Assembly (NCBI RefSeq): GCF_001586255.1
Contig: NZ_CP014544.1
Coordinates: 4,062,501 to 4,126,500, forward strand
From: Zhongshania aliphaticivorans
Lineage (GTDB): Bacteria > Pseudomonadota > Gammaproteobacteria > Pseudomonadales > Spongiibacteraceae
Direction: 5' to 3'
Length of the DNA: 64,000 nt
Shown: piece after piece, positions 19,995-29,654 of the stretch
Position numbering within the stretch: position 1 is the first letter of the stretch
Layout: each line of letters starts with the position of its first letter
The notes under the pieces: model-generated
What the model saw: the letters and a program-made list of their open reading frames with translations, nothing else
Databases searched by the model: none
Told to the model about the DNA's origin: nothing
Translations under genes and position numbers: made by a program

Positions 19995-20429
19995 TTAGGG
20001 CAAAAATGCGGGTTTGTCATAGTTATACCAGGTCAGCGCGGTATGGCGAATTTCTTTGCACACATGCAGCTCCAGGCGATTAAAATTAACCCCCGCCACC
20101 ATTCCGCTCGATGCGCTTAATCGCAATAATTTTTTGCCGTCTATGGCCCTGCCCTCAACCTTGTCTAAATACACCGACACCCCAAACTTAGAGTGCAACA
20201 TAGCGCTGACACAGGCCTCTGGGAACACCAATGGAAACACCCGTGCCGCCTCTTCGTCGTTGTCAGCGCGAATATACTGGCTCACATCAATCTCAAGTGC
20301 TGCGCCCTCAGTTATCGCGCTTATTGGCTCAACTAACTGAATGAGTGTGGTGGTATCCAGCAAATCGATTGCATTGGGCGTTAATAGACTCGCTCCGCCA
20401 AAGAACAGTATTTTTAATAAAGTCATCAT
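19995..20429 (-). CDS. Exported or periplasmic protein of unknown function
   Basis: A 144-residue protein. A short hydrophobic N-terminus (MMTLLKILFFGGASLLTPNAI) could be a signal peptide or anchor. The rest is a compact mixed domain with two cysteines (PEACVSAM and LHVCKEIRH) that could pair. No family recognised. It is transcribed with the small membrane protein gene and lies 39 bp after the sigma-54 activator gene, so it may belong to that regulator's transcript. Confidence 0.6.
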   Translation of the reverse strand: MMTLLKILFFGGASLLTPNAIDLLDTTTLIQLVEPISAITEGAALEIDVSQYIRADNDEEAARVFPLVFPEACVSAMLHSKFGVSVYLDKVEGRAIDGKKLLRLSASSGMVAGVNFNRLELHVCKEIRHTALTWYNYDKPAFLP

Positions 20430-20468
20430 TGCCCTGTCATCCCTGTGAAATACTTACAACACTGAACG

Positions 20469-21785
20469 TCATTCCTTTTGCAGCAAACCCAGCTTGCGGT
20501 AAAGTGATCGCAAACTAATGCCCGCTATTTTTGCCGCCTGATTTTTATCGCCGTGACAATACTCAAGTAAATCATTGAGATACTGCGCTTGTTGGGTTTT
20601 CAAATCGGGCCACTGCTCAGTCTGAGCAACAGTCTGCAATGGCGCTGCATCCAGCAGACACTGCGCCAGAATTTTCACATCAATAATATTCGAGTGCGCA
20701 AAAATTGTCGCCCGCTCTAACACATTGCGTAATTCCCGCACATTACCCGCAAAATGGCAGCCACTGAGTAGTTTAATGCCAGAGTCGGTTAAGCGATAAT
20801 TTTCGTCTGGACTGAGTTTACCGAGAATGGATTTAGCAATAATACCCACGTCTTCGCGGCGCTCGCGCAGTGGCGGCAACACAATGGGAAAGGCGTTAAT
20901 CCGATAATAGAGATCTTCTCGGAACGCCCCTCGGGCAAGCTGTTCTTTTAAATTTTTGTGGGTGGCACAAATCAAACGGAACTGGGCGCGCTTAAGCTGG
21001 GTACTGCCCACCGCGCGATAGCTGCCCGTTTCAATCAAGCGCAGTAATTTAACCTGCATACCCAGTGGCACATCGCCGATTTCGTCCAAAAAGAGGGTGC
21101 CGCCTTCAGCATTCTCCAACAAGCCTGGTTTATTACTGACCGCGCCGGTAAATGCGCCTTTAACGTGACCAAATAACTCGCTCTCGAATAAGGTTTCGGT
21201 GAGGCCGGCGCATTCCACCGTCACCATAAGATGCTTATGACGAGGGCTGGCCTCGTGAATCGCCTTAGCGGCCAACTCCTTGCCCGTGCCCGACTCACCC
21301 ATAAGAAGCACCGAGGTATCGCGTCTGGCAACGAGGTTAATCATATCAACCAAGCTATTAAACGCCGGGCTGCGCCCCACCATTTGCTGGGTGCTAAATT
21401 CGGCACTGGCAATCGTAACGGGTCTTAAAATTTCGACAAAATACCGTAACTCACCGTCGTCGCCGCGAATCGGCAACATTTCAACATCAACATGCTCCTT
21501 GCCCCGCGGTGTACTATGAATATGCAGCACGCGCTCTTTGGCACCAGAGCTTTTACATGCAAGCAACGGACAGCTTTCACCGGCTTGGTCACAAGGCACC
21601 CGGTAGCCGTGGGAAACTTCATAGCAATGGGCGCCACGATCAACTTCAATCTCGCCAAAGGTTTCGCGGTAGCGCTCATTTGTCGCCAAAATTTCATAAT
21701 TTGCCGACACTAAAATCGCGGGATCACTGTAGCCGTCCAGCATCCGCGCCAAGCCTTTATCAGTATCACTTGCAATCAACTGCAT
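20469..21785 (-). CDS. fisR: FisR-type sigma-54-dependent activator (sulfane-sulfur sensor)
   Basis: A 438-residue bacterial enhancer-binding protein. Residues 1-120 form a PAS-like sensory domain. Residues about 130-360 are the AAA+ domain with Walker A ([18 protein letters not shown]), the sigma-54 contact motif GAFTGA, Walker B ([11 protein letters not shown]) and the arginine finger region. The end is a Fis-type helix-turn-helix ([21 protein letters not shown]). In the sensory domain Cys54, Cys65 and Cys72 have the same 11/7 spacing as the Cys53/64/71 that I recall as the persulfide-sensing cysteines of FisR. The divergent operon contains a persulfide dioxygenase, supporting this. The start is ATG 21785; the frame is open to 21830. 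Confidence 0.85.
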   Translation of the reverse strand: MQLIASDTDKGLARMLDGYSDPAILVSANYEILATNERYRETFGEIEVDRGAHCYEVSHGYRVPCDQAGESCPLLACKSSGAKERVLHIHSTPRGKEHVDVEMLPIRGDDGELRYFVEILRPVTIASAEFSTQQMVGRSPAFNSLVDMINLVARRDTSVLLMGESGTGKELAAKAIHEASPRHKHLMVTVECAGLTETLFESELFGHVKGAFTGAVSNKPGLLENAEGGTLFLDEIGDVPLGMQVKLLRLIETGSYRAVGSTQLKRAQFRLICATHKNLKEQLARGAFREDLYYRINAFPIVLPPLRERREDVGIIAKSILGKLSPDENYRLTDSGIKLLSGCHFAGNVRELRNVLERATIFAHSNIIDVKILAQCLLDAAPLQTVAQTEQWPDLKTQQAQYLNDLLEYCHGDKNQAAKIAGISLRSLYRKLGLLQKE

Positions 21786-21797
21786 GATCTTGCCAAA

Positions 21798-21862
21798 TTT
21801 GTCAAAAAAGTTTGCCAATAATGACAACAAAGCGCGTGCTTATCGAGCCTAATTTTGACAAA
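21798..21862. promoter_or_regulatory. Candidate upstream activator sites for the FisR-type regulator
   Basis: Between the divergent fisR and cydA genes, TTGTCA at 21799-21804 and TGACAA at 21822-21827 and 21857-21862 recur. The outer pair is extended as TTTGTCAAAA (21798-21807) and TTTTGACAAA (21853-21862), which are perfect reverse complements. They lie about 75-140 bp upstream of the sigma-54 promoter, the usual position for enhancer-binding proteins. Assignment to FisR is inferred. Confidence 0.5.
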
Positions 21863-21933
21863 CCACTCAAAGAAAATTAGATACTACTTATAAAACAGCA
21901 ACTTAAGTACAGCTAAGTGCGGCATGCTCGCCG

Positions 21934-21949
21934 TGGCACAGCTATTGCT
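21934..21949 (+). promoter_or_regulatory. Sigma-54 (-24/-12) promoter of the cydAB-pdo-sulP operon
   Basis: TGGCAC-N5-TTGCT matches the consensus TGGCAC-N5-TTGCW at every defined base, with GG (21935-21936) and GC (21947-21948) correctly 10 bp apart. Transcription should start near 21960, giving a leader of about 60 bases before the cydA ATG at 22024. The divergent gene encodes a sigma-54 activator. Confidence 0.88.
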
Positions 21950-22023
21950 GTTTAGGCACACAGGGCCATAATCGTAATCCACTCGCCAATCTTGGTAATA
22001 GCATCTCTTTTGGGAGCGCAGGC

Positions 22024-23394
22024 ATGAATTTCGACCCCTTTGTACTGGCACGCATTCAATTTGCCACCAATATGAGTTTTCATATTCTCTTTCCCGCCAT
22101 ATCTATTGGTCTTGCGTGGATCCTGCTATTTTTCCGCCTGCGCTACACGCTAACCGGCGACAAGGCTTGGGAATATGCCTATTTATTTTGGGTAAAGGTC
22201 TTCGCACTCACCTTTGCGATGGGCGTGGTGTCTGGTATTACCATGAGCTTTCAGTTTGGCACCAATTGGCCCGGGTTTATGGAAAAGGCCGGGAACGTCG
22301 CAGGCCCGCTGCTCGGTTACGAAGTGCTGACGGCCTTCTTTTTAGAAGCCTCCTTCCTCGGCATTATGCTGTTTGGCAAAGATCGTGTATCCAACCGCCT
22401 ACATTTAATTAGCACCTTTTTAGTCGCCTTCGGCACTACCTTGTCGGCATTCTGGATCCTCAGCCTAAATTCTTGGATGCAAACCCCAAGCGGTTATCAT
22501 TTAGAAGAGGGCGTGGTGATGGTCGACAGCTGGATAGCAGTGATTTTCAACCCCTCCTTCCCTTATCGCTTCTTCCACATGCTAGTTGCCTCGGTACTCA
22601 CCAGCGCCTTTTTAGTGGCGGGGGTCAGTGCCTGGCGGGCACTGAAAAACGTTGATGGCCCAGCTACGTGGAAAGTAATGAAAACCGGTGTCATCATTGC
22701 CGCCGTATTAACGCCTTTGCAAATTTTTATCGGCGATCTTCACGGCCTTAATACCTTAGAACATCAGCCCGCAAAAATCGCCGCAATGGAGGCTATTTGG
22801 GACACCGACCAAGCAGTGCCTTTTACGGTATTCGCCCTGCCGGACGAAGCCAGTCGCAGCAACCGGTTTGCCGTAGAGGTACCCTACGCTGGCAGCCTAA
22901 TTTTAACCCATGATCCCCATGGCAAAGTGCAGGGTTTGAACGACTTTAAAGGCGAGCATCCGCCAGTTGCCATGGTATTTTGGTCCTTTCGCGTAATGCT
23001 CGCTATGGGTGGTCTAATGCTACTCACCGCGTGGATCAGTGCTTGGCAATTTCGCGGCCATCATCAGCCCAACAAGCCGATGCTCCATGTTTTATCGGCT
23101 ATGGCATTCTCTGGCTGGATCGCAGTTCTCGCCGGCTGGTATGTAACTGAAATTGGCCGCCAGCCGTGGATTGTCACCGGCGTTTTAACAGTGAACGACG
23201 TCGCGGCCGATCACAGCAGCGCCACCCTCACCGGTACATTATTTGGCTATGTCGCGCTTTATGTGTTTCTGTTGGGCTCTTATATTGCCGCCCTGCGCCA
23301 CATGTCGAACAAGCCCGCGGCCTCCTTAGGAATGATGAATTTACCGAGCCGCAACAGCGCTGGCGATACATCGCCACAGAACCGGGGGCACTGA
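22024..23394 (+). CDS. cydA: Cytochrome bd-type quinol oxidase subunit I (CIO type)
   Basis: A 456-residue polytopic inner-membrane subunit. The haem ligand His in RIQFATNMSFHILFP (near residue 20), the second in RFFHMLVAS, the GRQPW motif near residue 378 and the preceding quinol-loop region are recognisable. The protein is shorter than E. coli CydA (522) because the C-terminal Q-loop insertion is absent, as in the CioA / cyanide-insensitive group. It oxidises quinol and reduces oxygen without pumping protons; bd oxidases are known to resist sulfide and cyanide. GGGAG precedes the ATG. It is first of an operon with cydB (3-bp gap), under a sigma-54 promoter. Confidence 0.93.
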   Translation: MNFDPFVLARIQFATNMSFHILFPAISIGLAWILLFFRLRYTLTGDKAWEYAYLFWVKVFALTFAMGVVSGITMSFQFGTNWPGFMEKAGNVAGPLLGYEVLTAFFLEASFLGIMLFGKDRVSNRLHLISTFLVAFGTTLSAFWILSLNSWMQTPSGYHLEEGVVMVDSWIAVIFNPSFPYRFFHMLVASVLTSAFLVAGVSAWRALKNVDGPATWKVMKTGVIIAAVLTPLQIFIGDLHGLNTLEHQPAKIAAMEAIWDTDQAVPFTVFALPDEASRSNRFAVEVPYAGSLILTHDPHGKVQGLNDFKGEHPPVAMVFWSFRVMLAMGGLMLLTAWISAWQFRGHHQPNKPMLHVLSAMAFSGWIAVLAGWYVTEIGRQPWIVTGVLTVNDVAADHSSATLTGTLFGYVALYVFLLGSYIAALRHMSNKPAASLGMMNLPSRNSAGDTSPQNRGH

Positions 23395-23397
23395 ACA

Positions 23398-24390
23398 ATG
23401 GAATATTGGCTACCAATTATTTATATGGGCATTATGGGCTTGGCGCTGCTCATTTACGTGATGCTAGACGGCTACGATCTCGGCGTGGGCTTATTGCTGC
23501 CACTGGCGGAAGAAGACGAAAAAGACATGATGATCGCCTCCATTGGCCCCTTCTGGGACGCCAATGAAACTTGGATTGTACTGGGTGTTGGCATTTTATT
23601 AATCGCATTCCCGCTTGCCCACGGCATTATTCTTAGCGGCTTGTATTTGCCCGTCACCATCATGCTCATGGGTTTAATGCTGCGCGGGGTGGCCTTTGAC
23701 CTGCGGGTAAAAGCGGGCGACCACCATCGCGGCCGTTGGAATAAGGCTTTTTTTGCTGGGTCCTTAATTGCCTCAACAGCCCAAGGCTGGATGCTCGGCG
23801 CCTACATCACCGGCTTGCAAGACAACATAACCAGCCTGTTATTTTCGGCGCTCATTGCCATGACCTTACCCGCCCTGTATTTAATATTAGGCTGCGGCTG
23901 GCTGCTAATGAAAACCGAAGGCGCATTATTAGATAAGGCCATCAGCTGGGGCCGCATGGCAATCTGGCCCATGGGGCTTGGCCTATTTATGGTCTCGGTG
24001 GCCACGCCCATGGTCAGCCCAGCTATTGCCGCGAAATGGTTTACCCTACCCTACACCATCTTACTGCTACCCATTCCGCTAAGCTGTATCATCTGTTATG
24101 TGGCAATTTTTATTCTGTTGGGCAAACCCAATATTCTTCGCCACGGCTACGGCTGGCTAATTTACGCCGCCACCGCGGTAATTTGCCTTATGGCGAGCCT
24201 GGGCTTGGCTTACAGTATTTTTCCCTACATTATTATTGGTCAAATGACGATTTGGGACGCCGCCGCCTCGGTTAAGTCGCTGCAATTTACCTTAGTCGGT
24301 GTTGTTATCACCCTGCCCGCGATTTTGTTCTATACCTTTTTTATGTACCGCATTTTTCATGGCAAAGCCACGGCGCTTTCCTATGAATAG
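23398..24390 (+). CDS. cydB: Cytochrome bd-type quinol oxidase subunit II
   Basis: A 330-residue membrane protein with the CydB start (MEYWLPIIYMGIMGLALLIYVMLDGYDLGVGLLLP) and the conserved GPFWDANETWIVLGVG segment. About eight hydrophobic helices follow; the length is normal for the CioB/CydB family. It pairs with CydA in the inner membrane. No CydX-like small ORF is recognisable in the 60 bp to the next gene; only a 15-codon ORF (24404-24451) whose stop overlaps the next ATG is seen, and I do not call it a gene. Confidence 0.93.
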   Translation: MEYWLPIIYMGIMGLALLIYVMLDGYDLGVGLLLPLAEEDEKDMMIASIGPFWDANETWIVLGVGILLIAFPLAHGIILSGLYLPVTIMLMGLMLRGVAFDLRVKAGDHHRGRWNKAFFAGSLIASTAQGWMLGAYITGLQDNITSLLFSALIAMTLPALYLILGCGWLLMKTEGALLDKAISWGRMAIWPMGLGLFMVSVATPMVSPAIAAKWFTLPYTILLLPIPLSCIICYVAIFILLGKPNILRHGYGWLIYAATAVICLMASLGLAYSIFPYIIIGQMTIWDAAASVKSLQFTLVGVVITLPAILFYTFFMYRIFHGKATALSYE

Positions 24391-24450
24391 TGTATTTAAA
24401 ATAATGATGACCATAAAAAATCCGCAACGCGTTACAACCGGAGATGCCTA

Positions 24451-25344
24451 ATGAACACCATTGCGTTTACACCCAATCTAAAACAAATACCGGTGGTCAT
24501 TCCCTTCTTTGACGAACCCACCAATACCTTTTCCTATGTTGTGCAAGACCCGACATCCAAGGCCTGCGCAATTATCGATTCGGTTATGGAAATAGACTAC
24601 GCCGCAGGACATTTAGGCTTACAAGGCGCAGATAAAATTATTCAGTATATTCGCGAACAACAACTCGATTTACAGTGGATTATTGAAACCCACGTGCACG
24701 CCGATCATTTGTCGGCAGCGCCCTATATCCAAGGCCAGATTGGCGGCAAAATCGGTATTGGCGAACACATTATTACGGTACAAGAAACCTTCGGTAAAAT
24801 TTTTAACGAAGGCAGTCAGTTCCAGCGCGACGGCTCTCAGTTTGATCAACTCTTTAAAGACGGCGACCAATACACCGTGGGCAATTTGCAGTGCCACGCA
24901 TTGCACACCCCTGGCCACACACCGGCGTGCATGACCCATATTATGGGTAATGCAGCCTTTGTGGGCGACACCTTGTTTATGCCCGACGGCGGCAGCGCCC
25001 GCGCCGACTTCCCCGGCGGCGACGCTAGGGTCCTCTACCAATCAATTCAGCGCTTACTGTCACTACCCGATGAACTGCGTTTGTTTATGTGCCACGACTA
25101 TATGCCCAATGGTCGCGACGTGGAATTTGAGACCACCGTTAAACAACAGCGCGACAATAATATTCACGTGCACCGAGGCATAAGCGAAGACGAATTTGTC
25201 GCCATGCGAGAACAACGCGACGCCACCTTAGGCATGCCCAAGCTCATCATTCCAGCGCTACAAATCAATATGCGCGCCGGACATTTGCCCGAAGCCGACA
25301 GCAATGGCACTGTGTATCTCAAAGTGCCCTTAGATACGCTATAA
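24451..25344 (+). CDS. Persulfide dioxygenase (MBL-fold, Blh/PDO type)
   Basis: A 297-residue metallo-beta-lactamase-fold protein with the metal motif HVHADH at 81-86, HTPGHTPACM and VGDTLFMPDGGSARADFPGG. The ARADFPGGD segment and the CHDYMPNGRDVEF end are typical of the Blh / type II persulfide dioxygenases, which oxidise glutathione persulfide to sulfite using one Fe(II). Location is cytoplasmic. It is third in the operon after cydAB and before a SulP transporter, facing a FisR-type regulator, which supports a role in sulfide/persulfide detoxification. CCGGAG lies before the ATG. Glyoxalase II activity is the main alternative but fits the motifs less well. Confidence 0.88.
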   Translation: MNTIAFTPNLKQIPVVIPFFDEPTNTFSYVVQDPTSKACAIIDSVMEIDYAAGHLGLQGADKIIQYIREQQLDLQWIIETHVHADHLSAAPYIQGQIGGKIGIGEHIITVQETFGKIFNEGSQFQRDGSQFDQLFKDGDQYTVGNLQCHALHTPGHTPACMTHIMGNAAFVGDTLFMPDGGSARADFPGGDARVLYQSIQRLLSLPDELRLFMCHDYMPNGRDVEFETTVKQQRDNNIHVHRGISEDEFVAMREQRDATLGMPKLIIPALQINMRAGHLPEADSNGTVYLKVPLDTL

Positions 25345-25387
25345 ATTAGCTATGCTAAACACGGCGACATAAGGCTAAGGAATCCCA

Positions 25388-27148
25388 GTGCAAAAAACGA
25401 CGCTTAAATCTTACTTTCCCATTCTGAGCTGGGCAGGCGAATACAACCGCGATGTGCTATTTAGCGATCTGCTGGCGGCATTAATCGTTACCATCATGCT
25501 AATTCCCCAGTCCCTCGCCTATGCTCTGCTGGCCGGGCTGCCACCGCAAATGGGGTTGTACGCCAGTATGTTGCCACTGGTCGCCTACGGTATTTTTGGC
25601 ACTAGCCGCACGCTGTCGGTGGGGCCGGTGGCCGTGGTCTCGCTAATGACCGCATCGGCCATCGGCCATATTGCCAGTGCCGGCAGTGTGAGCTATATCG
25701 AAGCCGCCTTATTGCTGGCCTTTTTGTCGGGTGTATTCCTGCTCGGCATGGGCTTGCTACGCATGGGCTTTTTAGCGAACTTTTTATCCCACCCCGTCAT
25801 TGCCGGATTCATCACGGCCTCGGGCATTATTATTGCGTTTAGCCAGCTTAAATATATATTGGGCATCAATGCCCATGGCGAAAACCTGTTTGCTCTGCTG
25901 CACTCGCTCTATGCCTCGGTGGCCAATACCAACTTTTATACCGTGGCGGTGGGCTTACCCACGCTGATCTTTTTATTCTGGGTACGCAGCGGCCTTAAAC
26001 CGCTGCTAGTACGCACCGGGCTCAGTGACAAAGCCGCGGCCATGCTAGCGAAGACCGGCCCCGTGCTCGGCATTATTGCCACCAGTTATGCCGCCTACTA
26101 TTTTGAACTTGGCAGCAAAGGTGTCGTCTTGGTCGGTGAGGTCCCCACCGGCTTGCCCAGTTTTCAAATGCCCAAACTCGGCCACGACGCCTGGCGTGAA
26201 CTCATGTTGTCAGCAGTGTTTATATCCATTATCGGTTTTGTTGAGTCAGTATCGGTGGGCCACACCCTGGCCGCCAAGCGCCGCCAGCGCATTGTGCCAA
26301 ACCAAGAACTGATCGGTCTTGGCGCCGCCAATATTGCCGCGTCATTCTCTGGCGGCTATCCGGTTACTGGTGGCTTCGCGCGCTCGGTGGTTAATTTTGA
26401 TGCCGGTGCCGTCACCCCAGCGGCCGGTATGTTTACCGCCGTGGGCATTGCCGCCGCCGCCATGTATTTCACCCCTTACTTGGCCTACTTACCCAAGGCC
26501 ACTTTAGCGGCGACCATTATCGTCGCGGTTTTATCGCTAGTGGATTTTTCCATACTCAAAAAATCCTGGGCTTATGCCCGCAGCGACTTTATCGCCGTGG
26601 TCACCACACTTGTCGTGACCTTAATTATGGGTGTAGAAACTGGCGTCGCCTGTGGCGTTTTCGCCTCGCTCGCCCTGCACCTATACAAAACCTCGGTGCC
26701 CCACATGGCCGTGGTTGGCGAGGTTCCGGGCACCGAACACTACCGTAATATAAATCGCCACAAAGTCATTACCCACAACCATATCCTGTCGCTGCGCATT
26801 GACGAAAGCCTGTACTTTGCCAATGCCGGTTTTATTGAAGACAAGGTTTATGAATTGGTCGACGCCTGCTCTGATATTCAGCACGTTATTTTAATGTGTA
26901 CCGCCGTAAACGAAATTGATTTAAGCGCTTTAGAAGTACTTGAATCGATTAATCTTCGCCTAAAAGACAGTGGCATAAAACTGCATTTGTCGGAAGTGAA
27001 GGGGCCGGTGATGGATGTACTCGCCCATACCGAGTTTATAAAGCACCTGAGCGGCCAGGTATTTTTGTCTCACCACTTGGGAATACAAAAAATTCTAGCT
27101 AAGCAGAAAAGCGCTGACACCCAAAAGGTTCAAGACTGGAATATTTAA
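25388..27148 (+). CDS. SulP-family anion transporter with STAS domain
   Basis: A 586-residue SulP/SLC26 transporter starting at a GTG preceded by AAGGA. The membrane domain begins SDLLAALIVTIMLIPQSLAYALLAGLPPQMGLYASMLP and includes the GTSRTLSVGPVAVVSLM motif (the SLC26 anion site) and GGYPVTGGFARSVVNFDAGAVTP. From about residue 440 a cytoplasmic STAS domain follows (HNHILSLRIDESLYFANAGF, NEIDLSALEVLESI). Members move sulfate, sulfite, bicarbonate or other anions. As last gene after a persulfide dioxygenase it may export the sulfite/sulfate produced; direction and substrate are inferred. A 43-bp gap separates it from the dioxygenase gene. Confidence 0.9.
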   Translation: MQKTTLKSYFPILSWAGEYNRDVLFSDLLAALIVTIMLIPQSLAYALLAGLPPQMGLYASMLPLVAYGIFGTSRTLSVGPVAVVSLMTASAIGHIASAGSVSYIEAALLLAFLSGVFLLGMGLLRMGFLANFLSHPVIAGFITASGIIIAFSQLKYILGINAHGENLFALLHSLYASVANTNFYTVAVGLPTLIFLFWVRSGLKPLLVRTGLSDKAAAMLAKTGPVLGIIATSYAAYYFELGSKGVVLVGEVPTGLPSFQMPKLGHDAWRELMLSAVFISIIGFVESVSVGHTLAAKRRQRIVPNQELIGLGAANIAASFSGGYPVTGGFARSVVNFDAGAVTPAAGMFTAVGIAAAAMYFTPYLAYLPKATLAATIIVAVLSLVDFSILKKSWAYARSDFIAVVTTLVVTLIMGVETGVACGVFASLALHLYKTSVPHMAVVGEVPGTEHYRNINRHKVITHNHILSLRIDESLYFANAGFIEDKVYELVDACSDIQHVILMCTAVNEIDLSALEVLESINLRLKDSGIKLHLSEVKGPVMDVLAHTEFIKHLSGQVFLSHHLGIQKILAKQKSADTQKVQDWNI

Positions 27149-27183
27149 GTATGACTATGTGTGTAACACGATGAGGAAATACA

Positions 27184-27208
27184 CTGGATACGGCGCAGCC
27201 GAATCCAG
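27184..27208. terminator. Hairpin between sulP and the convergent TonB receptor gene
   Basis: CTGGAT and ATCCAG arms with an inner CGGC/GCCG pair form a strong stem-loop between two convergent genes. There is an A7 run after it on the forward strand (a T-run leading into it on the other), so termination is plausible but not classical in either direction. Confidence 0.5.
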
Positions 27209-27218
27209 AGCAAAAAAA

Positions 27219-29468
27219 TTAGAATTCAAAAGACAGACGGGCGTTAAGCGTTCTTGGCGAATTCAACGTAAAAATTGCTTGTTCTTCCTGGGTTGCCAAG
27301 GTTCTCGAGCCACCGCCAATGGCATTGGTGGTATCGCGAATATTACTTATATTAATCGACAACTGAGGACGGAATCGCAATTCATTTAAGGCAAGTGACA
27401 GACCGCCATTAAGCGTAGAGAAATCATTCACGGCTTCAGTCTGAGCAAGATCGCCAAAGTTTTTACCAATATAATCATAGCTAAGATAGACATTGTAATC
27501 CACGCCGAACAGCGTATTAAAATACGATGCCGATACGGCGTATTGCGAGTCTGCGGCGCCCGGCATTTGGGTTCCCGGCGGAATCAAATTTCGATTAGAG
27601 TCTTCGAACTCTTCCGTCGTATGGGCGTCAACTTCGCCGCCACTGGCCGCCAAGGTCAATCCATCTATTGGCGTTAACCAACGTAAACTAATTTCATAAC
27701 CCGAGCTTTTTGCCGCACCAACATTGTCGCGAAAGTTAAGCTGCGTGGTCTGCGTTTTTTGCTGAATCTGCGGGTCGGTATACTCAATTTCAAAAATAGC
27801 AGCGTCAATCTGCAGGGTGTTTTCCAGCCACGACGATCGCAGACCAAGTTCATAATTCCAAATTTTATCCGACTTATACGTAGACGGAACCCGCTCTACT
27901 TCACTAGACGGTATGGTTTGTATGCCACCAAAACGGAATCCCCGCGCGGCTTGTACATAGACTGAATGTTCCTCGGTAATATCGTATTTTACTGAATAGC
28001 GCGGACTCACACCGTCTTCGATAATCTCCTCGTGAATATCCACAGCTTGGCCGTTGTTTGCGGCCCTAGCCAACACACCAACACCGTTATAGCCGCCTTC
28101 TACAACCGTCTCGTAATAGCGCGCGCCCACGGCAAAATGCAAACTATCCCACAGGGTTTTCGTCAAATCGAAAAACACGGCATGCTCAGTTGCGGTAGCA
28201 TCGTTAAAGGCGTACAGCACCGACGTTTCTTTATCAAAGCCAGGAACGAGACCAACAATCGGTGCTAGAGTACTGTTCAGGCTTTGCTGGGCAACCGTAT
28301 TGATAAAAATATCGAAATACATTTCATAATCGTAGCTGTATAAACCCACTATCCAGTCTACCCACCAATCCCCGCTAGACTGGAAACGAAACTCTTGGGA
28401 GAGCGCATTAGAATTGTGGTTCACGACTGAAATAATACCCTCATCTGGACCTGCGCCAGATGGGGGTGAATTAAAGGTGGCGGATATATCTGAAACGTTA
28501 TACAAGTCTTTGGTGATTTTTGAGGTCAATGACAAAACCCTAAAATGCTCAAAATCGTAGCGTAGCTCCATGCTCTTCAGTGAAAAGTCGTGGTTGCTGG
28601 GTTGAGCAAATAGCACATCGTCCAAACTTCTCTCTTCGCGATTATCGGCAATATACACTGCGTCATCAACGGCAAAGTCCTGATGTAAGTAGGTGAGATT
28701 AACGCTCAGCTTATCTGTCGGCAGCCAGCGCAACAAAGCGCGGCGTTGCTCGCCGCCACCATCGTTCACGTCTTCTTCGCCCGTGCGACGGTTGTCGAAT
28801 ACACCAGGATACTCACGTTTCACAAAGCCCAATCGGGCCGCGAGCTTGTCTTCATAAAGCGGTACATTAGCAGACACCCCGGAGGTATAGGCCTCACCAC
28901 CGTGAGATACATCCGACAGTTGACTAAACGCTTTCGCTTCAAAGCCCTCCATATGCGGCGGTTCAAGCACGTAGCGCACGGCGCCAGACAGCGCCGCACC
29001 ACCAAAGACCGTACCCTGGGGACCTTTTAGTACCTCGACACTGGCAAGATCAAAAGCACTCAAGTCTGGAGTGATACTGGCAACATAGGGGTCGCTGAAG
29101 GACGTGTCACCAATCAGTATCCCCACCGGCGAGGAAACCGTGGAATTCGGGCTATTGTCGATACCAATGCCCCGAATCGAGATACGCATAAAGCCCGGAG
29201 TTGCATTATTTAAAACAACGCCCGGTGTTTCCTGCAAATAGTCAGATAAATTGAGCTTACCCTGCTCTTCAAGAGCTGATCCGTCAAAATGGGCAATTGA
29301 AGCAGGGATGTCACGTAAATTTTCTGAACGCTTTGTGGCCGTAACAATAACTTCTTCGATTTGCCTTTTCCCTGCGTCCGCCAATGACAGTTGGCTGACA
29401 GACGCAAGGGGAAGTGTAAGCAGGTATAGGCGATTTGCTAAAGAGAGTCTATTGAACGCGGTAATCAT
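27219..29468 (-). CDS. TonB-dependent outer-membrane receptor
   Basis: A 749-residue receptor. The signal peptide (FNRLSLANRLYLLTLPLASVSQLSLA) is followed by the plug start QIEEVIVTATKRSENLRDIP, plug motifs ISIRGIGID and VEVLKGPQGTVFGGAALSGAV, and a 22-strand-type barrel ending in Phe (LNARLSFEF). The group is that of receptors with unknown, often hydrophobic or aromatic substrates. I start at ATG 29468 with GAGA upstream; a GTG at 29480 is possible. The next reverse gene upstream encodes a Crp-type regulator and a divergent carboxylesterase follows, suggesting uptake of an ester-containing substrate. Confidence 0.9.
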   Translation of the reverse strand: MITAFNRLSLANRLYLLTLPLASVSQLSLADAGKRQIEEVIVTATKRSENLRDIPASIAHFDGSALEEQGKLNLSDYLQETPGVVLNNATPGFMRISIRGIGIDNSPNSTVSSPVGILIGDTSFSDPYVASITPDLSAFDLASVEVLKGPQGTVFGGAALSGAVRYVLEPPHMEGFEAKAFSQLSDVSHGGEAYTSGVSANVPLYEDKLAARLGFVKREYPGVFDNRRTGEEDVNDGGGEQRRALLRWLPTDKLSVNLTYLHQDFAVDDAVYIADNREERSLDDVLFAQPSNHDFSLKSMELRYDFEHFRVLSLTSKITKDLYNVSDISATFNSPPSGAGPDEGIISVVNHNSNALSQEFRFQSSGDWWVDWIVGLYSYDYEMYFDIFINTVAQQSLNSTLAPIVGLVPGFDKETSVLYAFNDATATEHAVFFDLTKTLWDSLHFAVGARYYETVVEGGYNGVGVLARAANNGQAVDIHEEIIEDGVSPRYSVKYDITEEHSVYVQAARGFRFGGIQTIPSSEVERVPSTYKSDKIWNYELGLRSSWLENTLQIDAAIFEIEYTDPQIQQKTQTTQLNFRDNVGAAKSSGYEISLRWLTPIDGLTLAASGGEVDAHTTEEFEDSNRNLIPPGTQMPGAADSQYAVSASYFNTLFGVDYNVYLSYDYIGKNFGDLAQTEAVNDFSTLNGGLSLALNELRFRPQLSINISNIRDTTNAIGGGSRTLATQEEQAIFTLNSPRTLNARLSFEF

Positions 29469-29654
29469 TATATTTCTCACGGTTGCGGCTTATAACAATG
29501 ACAATTATTACGTCGTTGGCCATCAGTGGCAGTCACTTTTGGGACAGCACCGCGTAATTTCCCCAATCGCTGATATAAGCCATTCAATATGCCTCGGTCA
29601 CCCAGATAGATATACAAAGGCGCATTCGTCACTAGACGATAGCGAAAGACGATG

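Noticed and set aside
24404-24451. A 15-codon ORF between cydB and the persulfide dioxygenase gene as a possible CydX
   Set aside because: It lacks a hydrophobic helix and its stop overlaps the next ATG; it fits the coupling spacer better than a subunit.
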